NCBI GenBank assembly: GCA_030704615.1
Contig: CM060732.1
Location: 26,786,001 to 26,850,000 of the forward strand
Direction: 5' to 3'
Source of the DNA: Takakia lepidozioides
Lineage: Eukaryota > Streptophyta > Takakiopsida > Takakiales > Takakiaceae
Length of the DNA stretch: 64,000 nucleotides
Positions 31,201 through 41,900 of this stretch are shown here, one piece after another. The notes under the pieces were generated by a model. It had not been told where the DNA came from. It saw only the letters and a program-made list of their open reading frames with translations, and made no database searches. Within the stretch, counting starts at the first letter, position 1. Each line of letters opens with the position of its first letter. The position numbers were made by a program, and so were the translations under genes.

Positions 31201-34200
31201 TATGTCGGAGGCCCCCACCATGTGCAGAGGTTCTATTGCAGACGGGCTGGTTGCTTCGTCAGCTGCTGCCCTACCATGACCACAAACTCAGCGACCCTCG
31301 CATGTCCTCCCTCAATGTGTGACCACTGCTCTCTCTGTCTTGAAGTTTCTCTTTTCTTTAGTCCCTGTCTCTGTCTCTCTCACTCCCACAAAGGTAGTCC
31401 CCAACTTGACGAAGGACTCAGCCACTACCTGAAACCACTACCTCACAAGTACTCAGCCCTGCTCAATGCTTGTACTGGTGACAGATGTCATTACTGGTAG
31501 GTGCCTGGGAGCTGTGTAGCAGACGCCCTGCAACACTTACTGCTGGGAAGCCCTGGCATCACTGAGCCAAATGTCTTTGGGTTTAAAGATGAATGTGTAA
31601 GATTACAAGATTGGATCTGTCAATACTCCCCGTTAATTTGTTAATGAAACCCTCTTATTTAAAGAATTTACCCACACTTTGTCTAATTCACATTCTGTGT
31701 TTCATTACCTATATAGTGATGCGCTGAATGCTAAGCTGTTATGCAATTGCGTGTGGGTGTGATACTGTTCAATCGGTAGCGTATAGTCATTTGTTGTCAT
31801 GTGAAGTTATCATGATTGGCCACAGAGGGCCGCAGCACTGCTGGCCAAAAGTGAAATTCTGTGTGAGGGGGGTTCCGAGCCACAGATCCTGTTTTGCACA
31901 TATAATATTCTCTTTGCATGGCAGAGTGCGTATGCAGACGCACGAAGGAATGTGGCGCAGGAGTTGACAGACTGCTGGTGTGATCTCATTCCAACTGTTC
32001 TCTCAGATGAATGGAAGGTCTGCAGTAAAGGTAATCTTCAAACTCTGATGATTTTGCAGACAATGCTTGCATGCATGAAACACCCTCTTCCACTTTAGGG
32101 GTGCCCCAAGTGTCAATGTTTACATGGCAGGATTATCATTATCATTCTTGTTGACAGCCCTCTGGACAGTTTGCTTTATCATGGTAGGATCCACTTAGTC
32201 ACAGCCTCTCTTCAGTTGAGCTTGTCTATCCCAAAACCACCACCAGCCCGGTGTTAACGTACTCCCCATTTTGAGCCTTTTACTGAGGTTGTTGTGGTTT
32301 TCTCTGCCATCCCATTAGGTGTAGACCTATGTGCACACGCCCCCTTTGTCTTGACTAAAACACAATCCAAGCTAATACGGGTCTCCTGTTACACAAAGCA
32401 CTGGGCAAAGCTTGTCCTCAATGTCATGTTATCAAGTGCAGACAAATCTGGGACACTATGCTAATCCACTTTGGTTTGGCATTGGCTATGCTCAGCCTTG
32501 GACACACCATTGCTTCAAAGGGATTCTTCATTTGTGCTGGTGCCAAGCAACCAGACATCTCCCTTTGACGGTAAGTCCTTCCTTTTCAATGGCTCGTGAG
32601 TAAATGATGGTCTCGAGAGCTATTGACCTTGTATCAGGCAGACTACTGGAGGAGAGAAGTAGATGGCAGACTCACTAAGTTCCAACAAGTATTCCCATGT
32701 ATAGCGACATCAACCATCAAAATACCAGAAAGGTGTATCGTCTGGCATGTGGTGGAGGTATGCATGCAGAAACAGGGGTTGGAACTACTTGGAACTACGA
32801 GATTTTGTTCCCTTAATGCTTTGTGTTTTTGGTGTTTCCTGTTTGGCAGGTTTACCATCATCATCTTCATCTTCATCTGTCATGGTTGGAGAGCGAATGC
32901 GTGCAGCTGTCAAGGTCTTTCTGATTCATTTGATGCTCCCATGCTGAAGCTTTGGTGACCTTCTCTTGGACTTGCAAACCTAGTTTTGCCTGCAGTTTGA
33001 TCAGATTTTAACTTCACAAAAAATTAAGAAAGGATGATTTCGAATACAGTGTCAATTTGGAATATACCAGTGTCAATTCAATTCCACTAAATTTATGTGA
33101 AATCCATAGGTCCCTCTTCTAGTCAATCGGTACCAATTGTTGATCTTTTCTTAACGTTCAAAGGAAGTAGAAAATTACCCGCTGATCCTGGCAAGTACAT
33201 TTGAACTCCATGACCGCTAAGGGTTAGTATGTTGCAGGGACTAGAGTCTGTCATTGCTCTCGCTGTCTTTCTCTTTCTCAAATCTGGAGGCTGAGCCTAC
33301 AGCCCTGGCACTGTTGGGGTCTAGTTGCTGGGCAGCTCACACAGCAGACTGAAGCTTGTGTGAAGGGATTTCCAGGAGAAATCTGGAAGGCCCAAACCAA
33401 CCGTTTATGTCAAGGTAAGGCCCACTACTGGAGTGAGCCCCGCACGAAGGTAGTGTTTGTTCCCTCTTGTTTCACCCAAACTGGCGTGGGGTCTATGGCC
33501 ACAAGGCTACGGCAAACGTCTCGTGTATAAATTCTCTCTTTCTCATACTGACAGTACAGCAAAGTGCAGGTGCTTGTGGTGCTCCATCAGATGCGCACGC
33601 TCCTGATGGGGGGGGCTGTGTCAGACAGGCCTCCGTTGGCACAACTGCCAGAGGAAGTAAAGATGCAAAGATCGCAGCTTCCAGCTTCAGCCACGAAAGT
33701 TGGCTCTGAAGTAGAAATACGTAAGTAGTGGTAGCCCTTCAGGGCTCCATCTTTCTTCTTTTAGTTGGCAGTACAGATGTAACCAGAATGCACACAAAGG
33801 CTCACCAGATCAACAAAGGATCTCTCCTTCTGGCACTGAATCCCGTGGAAAAGCCTATTGTTGGTCTGTTTATCGTGACATCCAATAGGTGGTGTATATG
33901 CATTCACCGCAGCAAGGAGGTGAGGCTCCTTGAGCCGTCCGTCTCAAATTGAACCTTTGTCCATCTGAAACTAATGTAACTAAGCTAATGCTTATAGTGA
34001 CATCAAATAGGCTGTTGTATATGCATTCACTGCAAAAAGGAGATGATGTTCCTTGAGACATCAGTTTATAGTTCAACCTGTTTCCATCTGAAATCTTCAT
34101 CTAAACTATTTGGTAAGCAGTCTGAGTGTACATTTGTGTATATGAGAAGTTTTCTTCTTGGTGGCTTACAGTGCTTACTGTGGATGGTGGGTGGGGATGC

Positions 34201-34839
34201 AGCAGAAGATGCCATGTCATGTAGGGTGGCATTCGAGAGAGGCAAGGAGCGGTTAGTGCAGATGGTTGTTGTGTTGCAAGAGACTGCAGGCTGTCTGCTA
34301 CTGGTTGAAGAAGTTCCTTTCAAGCAAAGGCGTGGGATGGTCCGAGTCACCGCCCCCTTAGCAGGCTCTGATGTAGGTTTCTTTGCCTGTTGAGTTGCTG
34401 TACTGTGGTTGAATAGAAACATATTTAGACCACTGTTTTGCTTTGCCTGAGTGGATGGTTTTGGTGCAGAGCTTGGGTAGCCATTCAATCCTGTAACAGT
34501 AATGCAAGCATACAGAATGTGATTTCTAAAAGGGATTAAGATTCTGAATGTTAGTGGGGTGCGGCATGGCAGCCCCGAGTGGACGAGAAACATGCAACAT
34601 GGTTACATCTTCGGATCCGATCACCCCATCAACCATTGGCAGGGGTAGGCAAAGTAGGTGGTGCCAGCACCAGCTCACGTCTCAAGTACCTGGCTGATGG
34701 CCGGTGGACCCTTGCTTTTCCTGATGCAGAGAGCTGCAAGCATGCCTGTCTGTGCATTATGCAAGAGATGGTAAATCAATCCCATGCTGTCAGCCAGATT
34801 CTAGCCCCTTTACTAGGTCAGAGTGCTCCAGATCTTTAA
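19270..34839 (+). CDS. GFS9: GFS9/TT9 homologue (CLEC16A-family FPL-domain protein), 20 exons, 812 aa
   Basis: Peripheral membrane protein of the CLEC16A/GFS9 (TRANSPARENT TESTA 9) family, known in Arabidopsis for Golgi-associated vacuolar trafficking. Exons: 19270-19316, 20538-20589, 21159-21235, 21553-21689, 22251-22347, 22638-22695, 23268-23376, 23613-23736, 24198-24402, 24814-25082, 25402-25490, 25579-25649, 26222-26305, 30887-30991, 31176-31316, 31925-32030, 32850-32914, 33555-33720, 34203-34372, 34573-34839. Family blocks: MWFWRPRERFSLSEL start, the FPL region with VRILQ, QLLQTLSIMIQN, YYLFSNEHINHLITYPFDF and FFPLYSEAIKFFHHEE, then RTITLNVYNV, YFSDLVTFLRQQ, LGILPRRKRHKKLLL, TGWLLRQLLPY, CRVAFERGKER, RVTAPLAG, and VDEKHATWLHLRIR near the end. 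Length is close to the Arabidopsis protein. Exon 14 is the least certain (weak similarity; chosen by phase and a strong GTAAGG donor). Exon 19 has a tandem NAGNAG acceptor at 34200-34205. A partial extra copy of exon 7 lies upstream at 23094. A polyadenylation-like AATAAA is at 35331. Confidence 0.92.
22991..23340 (+). repeat. 175-bp tandem duplication covering the 3' end of GFS9 intron 6 and part of exon 7
   Basis: Copy A (about 22991-23165) and copy B (about 23166-23340) both begin with CAGAGAGTTGTCATAGAGG, contain TTGAAATCTTGCCTGGTAT, keep the GATGCAG acceptor and encode DEVVFFPLYSEAIKFFH. Copy B continues into the full exon 7 with a donor at 23377. Copy A stops being exon-like at the duplication boundary and reads into a stop within copy B. 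Copy B is therefore the functional exon and copy A a pseudo-exon with an intact acceptor. Confidence 0.9.
26391..26759 (+). mobile_element. LINE copy 1 in GFS9 intron 13: 5'-truncated 3' end with (TC)n tail
   Basis: The element begins directly after a (TC)n(AC)n tract at 26365-26392. It encodes the C-terminal part of the LINE ORF, including FTNFESLEAEPKAQALL and THTQQIDACVKGFLEDMW-like blocks (here NHTQQIDACVKGFLEDMW). The ORF stop codon at 26729-26731 sits within the conserved CTTATGAGTACATTC segment, followed by a TC-rich tail to 26759. There is no poly(A). Confidence 0.85.
26760..28655 (+). mobile_element. LINE copy 2 in GFS9 intron 13: reverse transcriptase to 3' tail
   Basis: This is the longest copy of the family and starts within the RT domain just after the TC tail of copy 1. 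RT motifs in order: NYHGITLLNAVGKTFCRV, EGQAGFRR, VFFLDVKKAYDTVW, DQGVAQGCTLSPLLFNVF, catalytic LMFADDFAG, and the YTYLGVEF thumb-proximal block. Further on come RRDEFKVRWWGQL and a CxC/H/C zinc-binding segment around 28250-28330 (CNCPLCGQSED with HFLIHCPG). The frame is broken at about 27040-27060, 27740 and 27950, and again before the zinc segment. It ends like copy 1 with the stop in TTATGAGTACA (28643-28645) and a short TC tail. Confidence 0.88.
28656..29590 (+). mobile_element. LINE copy 3 in GFS9 intron 13
   Basis: 5'-truncated copy starting in the region encoding LESIQV, immediately after the TCTCTCTGTAAG end of copy 2. It runs through the CxC/H/C zinc segment (about 29195-29260), the NFQNLEAEPKALALL block and the family 3' signature, and ends in a TC tail at 29567-29590. 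Several frame breaks are present, so it is non-coding. Confidence 0.85.
29591..30121 (+). mobile_element. LINE copies 4-7: four short 3' ends in head-to-tail order
   Basis: Four successive terminal fragments each end in a GAGTACATTC-like signature plus TC-rich tail. The tails lie at about 29697-29722, 29746-29757, 29804-29822 and 30101-30121. Each next fragment begins at or within a few bases of the preceding tail. The last (29823-30121) starts at the GCTGAGCCGAAGGCCCTGGCC block. The first (29591-29722) is more divergent and may be a different subfamily. Confidence 0.75.
33280..33548 (+). mobile_element. LINE 3'-end copy in GFS9 intron 17, next to exon 18
   Basis: A 5'-truncated copy of the same family begins right after the pyrimidine stretch CTGTCTTTCTCTTTCTC (about 33262-33279) with the AGGCTGAGCCTACAGCCC block. 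It ends with GGCCACAAGGCTACGGCAAA and a TC tail at 33530-33545. The splice acceptor of exon 18 follows at 33551-33554, so the element's tail now supplies the polypyrimidine tract. Confidence 0.85.
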
Positions 34840-35949
34840 ACAAATCATTGTACCTGTTGATACCCCAGATGGCTGTAAAACCTGCTCTTGACTGTTATTC
34901 TTCTCACTGTCTGGTAATTGTACCTATTTACGGGTCTTCATTAAGAGTCTCCACTCTTGAAAGGAAATTGCATTCAAAACTTTATTTTTTCCCTATTGAC
35001 CTCGTTATGGCACTTTGGCAGATTCATTTGTTTAGAGTAAGTCGTGCAGGATTATGATTGGAGAAAGGCATAAGCCAGCCAATGCATCCAGAATGTTTGC
35101 AGATTGCCTGGGTTTTTCTGTGAAGCTTCAAAGATTGCCTCAAGTACATCGTTTCTACACATTAGCCATTGGCGATGACTTTATTAGAAGTCCTGCAGCT
35201 CATGTTGCTCAAAAGGCTGAAGGACATTCATCCTCCAGAAATCCTCTAGACTGTTTTCATCAACATGTTTTGTTTCTCCATGAGTCTACATCCCTGTTAG
35301 ATTGACAACTCAAGTTGGTGCACAAATTTGAATAAATGTACCATTGCAAATGTTTAATACCGGAATGCTTTGAAGACCTGTTTACAATACTTGTAGACCA
35401 ATTAAGATCCAGAGCGACAATGATGATTAATACTGTCAAGAATGGGAAATGCACCTGTTAGACAGACAAAAGATAAAATGGATAATAGCCCTTCAACAAT
35501 TTGCATGACAACCCATCTGCCAAGGAATGTCAACCAGATATGAATAACAGTTGAGAATTACATTTGCTAGTATAAACTGCTCAAAATGTAAGAGAAATCA
35601 TTCATGTATCCTCCTCCTGTTGCACTATGCTCAATGAGCAGGCATACACAAACACCGAAGCTTGCAAACCCAATAAAATCCTTCACATGGTAGGGCCTCT
35701 CGACATCACAATCCAAGACAATTCAGATGGACAGAATTGTAACACAAGCACTGGAAAGCAATGCAAGCAAATGTGCTTCCATCATCAGTCACTGACACAA
35801 CACCACATAACAAAGTAGAACATGGCAAAAAAATATTAATAGAAGTCCTTAGTCCCCTGGCCCCAACCCTAGGACATGCAGGGGTTCGGCAAGGACACGA
35901 TTCAATGACTAGGGGGGCAACAGCACTGTACATACACATGCTGCAAAAA
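34840..35949. other. Convergent intergenic region between GFS9 and EIN2
   Basis: The 3' ends of two genes face each other across 1.1 kb. An AATAAA at 35331 on the plus strand suits GFS9. The rest probably holds both 3' UTRs. No other gene is recognised. Confidence 0.6.
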
Positions 35950-38900
35950 CTAGGGCTGGGCATATCCATTACCCCTGCGCCCCCCTCCTCCCCCTCCTAC
36001 TATGGACCCTGGAGGTTTACTCCCCAGGCGCCTCTTATACCGCTTCAACACTGATGCCAGGTTTTCTTTACCTTTCGGAAAGGCTACATCTCCTGCAGCA
36101 GTACCTGTGCGACCCTTCCGAGAGCCCACTGCTGCCTCAACTTCTTTGATCATCTCTAAGAAAATTGCAGCACTAGCCCCCCTTCCTTTGGAACTACTGG
36201 AGTTGCGACCCCAAGGCCACAGGTGGGGATAACTTTGCACCGACCCCAAAGGACTGAGAGAGTCTCCATTGGTGTGATCCCGTAAGCTGCCTTGTCTACT
36301 CAAATTCTTAACACGCATGCCGAGGTTATCCGACAACCCTGGCTCCAGCAGGCAGCTACACACTGCTGGCACTGTCCGTGGCATTGAAAATGCTGGGTCC
36401 AAAATGCCCTGCCCAAGCACATCCCAGTTGCACTTGGTCAATCACAACCAAGATGCCAACAAAGAGAGTAAAACTGTTGGTGTTAGCAGAGTAGTAGAGA
36501 AGGTGGTTGAAGCAGAAGACAACATTTTCAAACAAGCAGTAACAAAAAGAATGATTTCAGGGTCTAGATTCAGTGGCCACAAGATAGTATTCAGTTACAA
36601 ACATCAACTGCCTTAAACCTGAGAAATCATTGAGTCTCATGCAGTAGATAGGTACCTGAAGGCGGTTCAGTACATAAGTGTATTTCCCCCAAAGCTCCGG
36701 ACGGCTTTCCATCAAAGACAGCTCCAACACGCGATGCACACACCAGACTCCAAAGCTGATGAGCAACCCGCTCCCCCACACACACCCCTCGCCACAGCGC
36801 ATCAGGCTTCTCAACTCTTTGCTGCTTTTATGGAGTGATAGGACAGGGCGTCCATGAACTCGCCAATGCTCACTATTCCCAGATATTCGATGTGCCTGTG
36901 CTTCAAGATCCCCTTTCTCTGCTGCCGCCACAGCGGCAATCACATCTTCATCTGACCCATTGTCCAACCGGAACAGCCATTCTGAACCATCCAACCGCAA
37001 GAGCTTTCCCAAGCATATGCGAAGGCCTTCAAGTATTTCTACTTCCAAATCTGTCCAGCTTGCAAGACTGGCAGGAGAGCTTCCATCTGCACCTGCTGGA
37101 TTTTCAGACTGTCCAATGTTTCCATTCTTCCCTGAGGCCTGGTTTCTGACCCTATCCCTAGGAGGCCCTCCATCTGACATACCAAAAAGTTGCTCAAAGG
37201 GTTGCCGCGACCACAAAGAGTGATTCTCAGTCCGAGCAGGTGAGCTCTGAATTGAAAACCCATGTCTGTGAGTCTGGGATGGAGAGATTTCATCAAAAGC
37301 TAGAGGAGCCCTTTCGTCAGATGTCCCTTGCATTCGACCAATGGGCGAACGTGAAAAGGAAGTGGGAATGTCCAGCTCCCCTGTGGCTCTGTAGACCAGA
37401 GGGTCCAAAGTTGCTCGATCCAACAGAGAGTCCCAATGTGACAGATCAAAACCCGAGGGCTCTGAAAGCCCCAGATACCTGTCTCTTTCAGTCGGCATCC
37501 GATCATTCACTTTTGAGTAGAGGGAACTCCTACCACCTAGCAAATCTATCGCACGCTGGGACGAGCGAAGTGACTGAAGGGTACTCTCTAATGCATTGCG
37601 GCGATCACCTTCAAGATTTCTGCCATATGCTTGGAAACTGTCCGTCGTGCTATGGTTGAAGCTTGACGTGTCTCTCTCCATCTCAGGTCCTTGAGAGTGC
37701 TCACTAAGAGATTGCCCTAAGCCAGAACGTAATGATCCCAATGGCTGTATATTCAGGTGCAAGGGCCTAGCTTTGTGTCCAGGGCCTACAATTCCACTTC
37801 TACCTAAAAATGATGGAAATTGGTAGCCGTGAATTGTGGCAGGCTGGTTCTCCATTTCTGCAGTGTGTGAAGGGAAGCGCAGACTTGAGTACTGGCGCTC
37901 ACTCATATACTGAGAGAGGTTTCCTTGCTTGCCAGAATAGGCCTGTGGACATACAGAGAAGCCTGAGGATGTAGAGGCTGTTGCATGAGAGTGAGCTCTC
38001 ATATAGGCATCCATTTGGCCAACTTGATCACTAAAGGTAGTGGCTTTTGAGATCCCATACTTGGGCTGCTTCAACTGGTAGCCATTGCCATCTCTGTCAA
38101 AGCTCTCCACGGACCCCGGGTGCCTTTGGGGGGAGGCCTGGTCTGCCAATTGCTGCATGGCCTGTGGTCCTTTGCTCACTGCCCCGCCAGACATCCTCCT
38201 GCTGGCGAGACCTCCTTGCGCATTCGCAGGCTGTCCATGCAAATCAAACAATCGGCCCCAAAAGTCATCTAGAATTGCTGCGAACTGCCGGCGCGCAGCA
38301 CGCCCAAGTCCTGACAGACGTGAGAGGCTCCCACTTCCACTACCAGCCCCGCTGCCTTCACTAGTGTCACTCCTTCCTCCCAAACTTCTGGATGACCCAG
38401 GGCCATCATAAGCCAGAGAGTTCAAGTTGCCACTTATGCCCCCTGTGGACAAGGTGCCCACAACAAGGTCTTCCTGTTCCAGATTCTCCCAGCCATCACC
38501 CTCATCCTCCTCCTTCTCTAGAAGATCACAGTCAACATCAACTTCACCCTCCCCACCTTTCAAAGCAATGGAATCATGGTCCTGTATAGATGGGTGAACA
38601 GCACAAGCTGACCCCTCAACAGCAGGGGAAGAGCTCGAAGAGGATAACAAGTCCAATCTTGCAAGCTCCTTGATGTCCATAGACAGCTGTGTATCTTTGG
38701 GGACACCTTCCACAACCTCCGGCAAATCTACCGATAAATCAAGATCGTTCTTCACAATGTCCGAAGGCCCACTAATGCAATCAAAGGGTCCAAGGCCCTG
38801 AGGAATGTTCAAGTTCTCGACTTCTTTTGAGCCATCTGAAACAAACAATGTGTCGAAAACCTTCACATCCTCTGGTTCTTCAAGGGCATCAGGAGCTTTG

Positions 38901-41900
38901 TAGAGCACAAGGCATTTTAATTCCCCAGGAGACATCAAACCATCTGTCCAATCCTCAGAAGTTCTTGTAATCTCAAGCGCTTTCTTAGGATCAACTTCAA
39001 CATCTTCCACTAGTTCAAGGACCTTTGGCCCTTCTGGCAATCTTACAGAATCTAGAATTGTAGAGCTAGCATCTCCAGTGGGCATAGAGCCTGTGATCAT
39101 TGGCGGTACCCTCCACGTGCACACTTCCTCACAGTATGGCTCCATTCGTTCTTCGTGTATGTTGGTTTCAATGGAGCTCTCCATTCTTTGGTGAAAAGCA
39201 CTTGGAACCCCTAGAGCAGGTTGCTCTGACTTTCCATGTAAGCTGATCTCAAATCGCTCATACTCTTCGACCCATTTTCTTTCCATTGCCAACCTGTCAG
39301 CTCGCAGGGGTGTCACAACTAACCATACCAAGAGACCCATTGACAGACCGATTCCTGACACTGTCAAACCAAACATAGATGTATTGATTGACTCCCCCCC
39401 GTACATAATATCTGCTCCAGTCCCAAGTAGATGCTCCACATGGGCTACAAAGCCAGTGAACTCATCAATCTCCTCAGCAAGCAACTCAAATATCAGCCAG
39501 ATGTCGGCAATAACAACCAGGGCAACAGAGATCCAAGCCACCCCTTCAACCGGCAAAGAAATCCTGTAAGATCCCATGCGGGCCTCTGAGGCAGTCGCCT
39601 TGATAAGGGGTACTGCTGTGAAGGGAAGCAGTACGGCCAAAACCACTTGGGAGAACACCAACAATTGGTATAAACCTTCGTTCCCAAAATGCCAGGCACA
39701 CAAAGCAGCTGGAATTATTGCAACCCCCCTCACAAGCAACCTGTGAAACCACGGCGGCACACTCATATCAAGGAAGCCATTTAAGGCTACTTGCCCTGCC
39801 AGGGTTCCTGTCAGCATCGACGGTTGTCCGGCGCAAAGCAACACTAACCCCAACAGCGCAGATGCGACAGACTTGCTCAAGACCTACACACAAGAAAAAG
39901 GGAAGTATTAAACCCATTGTTCCTAAGATACTCCAAACGCATTTCGATACGTAAGGACAGAGGAGAACTTCAGGCTTCATTTGGAAGGGAAGTACTTTAA
40001 CAAAAAGATGGCCATATCCAAGGCAACAGCATATGCTCTAGTAAGAAACAAAAACTAACGGGACAATGGAACTACATTGAACAACACGACGAAAAAAGGG
40101 GGAAGACTGAAGTCATGAATCTCAGATACTCAAGTACAGTGCACATGACTCATTACTAAGCATATTTCTACTATATAAAATACAGAATGTTTTGATCTTG
40201 GAATCATGCCACCACACGTCAAGGCTATATCTGCTGGTGTCTCTATTCTTAAATCAAACCGTATGTTTATAAGAGCCTAGTAAAATCTGACCTTAACATA
40301 TGAAAGGTAAACACAGATAAAATAAGATTGCCAAAGCCAAGGGAAAGAAGAGCTGTCAAAGATGAAAAACAATCCACCGTTTTGTTCTCCGTTTGTTTGT
40401 TAGGCCTCCCCTCACTGTTGAAGTGTGTGTGCCATTATGGCGTCCCCAAGGGTTTAAATTTTTTCCCTCTAATAATTCTAAATGAAGTTCTGGGGTACAG
40501 TAAAGAAAAAAGCACTAGGACAAAAATCAAGTCAGACGGAATGCTGTCTCATAGCTTAGGGAGAAATCTAAGAGTCCAAGACATATCAACTAGATCTTGT
40601 ATTATTAGTGACCACCTGTTATAACTCCCCACTGATCTCTCTCTCTCTGGGTAACACTGGCTTGGTAAATGATATCCCCCTCTAACCTGAGGTACAAGGG
40701 CTTGTTAGTATGACAAATACATCTGGGCGCACAACAGATATTAGAACCTCCCTGTGGCACCCATAGCATGATATTGGCAACTGTTCTAAGAACTTGGGAT
40801 CAACTAGGGTTGCCACAGTGTAGTCGACATCTGATAGTCCTTGTTACCCACATTAGTGGCCTAACAGCTAGGAGTTTTGAGTTATAAGCGACTGGTGGGT
40901 GGCCTTCGTAGCTGGGTATGCAGACTCCACCTGCATTCTTAGGATTGTTTGAAATGGAGGATATGGGGTTCCTTAGGCCCCACTCATAAAAGTGATTCAA
41001 TCAGCTAAACGCAAACCTTTGGGTCTCACTACATTTTTCCACTGCAAGTATTAATACTGCAGTTAAAAGGACCATGCTTTGCAATGTTATTAGGCCGGCC
41101 TTGGAGTATGCATCTGACATGTTTTCTTTGAGCACCGCGACCTGAATGGATTCTAGAGATTTTGCATGATTGGAATTGTTGACCCACACAGCGGCTTGTT
41201 CTAGAACAGCTAATGTGGCTGTTCGGGGCAAATTCGGCATACCTCAAGCTCTCCACAGGATGAATTCAAGGTCGGTTGAATCACATGCCTGATACCAGAT
41301 ACCGTAAGATAATCGATGGTATTTCTTGGAAGAAAAACCATCCTGTTAAACAGTCTAAGTCTTGGCAGAAAAGGGTAGAAGAGATTTTTAAGTATCTGAA
41401 TATTAGTCCAGAAGGGGTCTACAGTCACAAGGCCACGGCAAACGAAGTCTATGAGTACATTCTCTCTCCTCCCTCTTATCAATTTTCTGGTACATTGTCC
41501 GTAGTCTTCTCGCCAGAGAGTGCTCCTCTTCAGGAACATCAAGAACAGGTTCCTACCTCTGTTGGGATCTAACTTTTGGGCTGCTCACACACAGCAAGAT
41601 TGATGCTTGTTTGAAGGGCTTTCTAGAAGATACCTGGAAAGCCCGAAATAATTGTTTGAATCAAGATAAAGTGCTGCTACTGGAATAAGCCCCTCACAAA
41701 GGTAGTGTCTATTCCCTCTGTTTCCGACCAAACTGGGCACGGGGTCTATGGCCAGAAGGCTACGGCAAACGAAGTTCTTGTGAGTACATTCTCTCTCCTC
41801 CCTCTGCTGCCCAACCTTGACACGGGGTTTATGGCCACAGGGCTACAGCAAACAACGTCTTAGCAGTCCATTCTCTCCTCCCTCTGCCCATTTCCTACAG

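Noticed and set aside
32915-32956. Read-through of GFS9 exon 17 (KVFLIHLMLPC)
   Set aside because: It resembles the next conserved block but stops after 11 codons; exon 18 supplies the block properly in phase.
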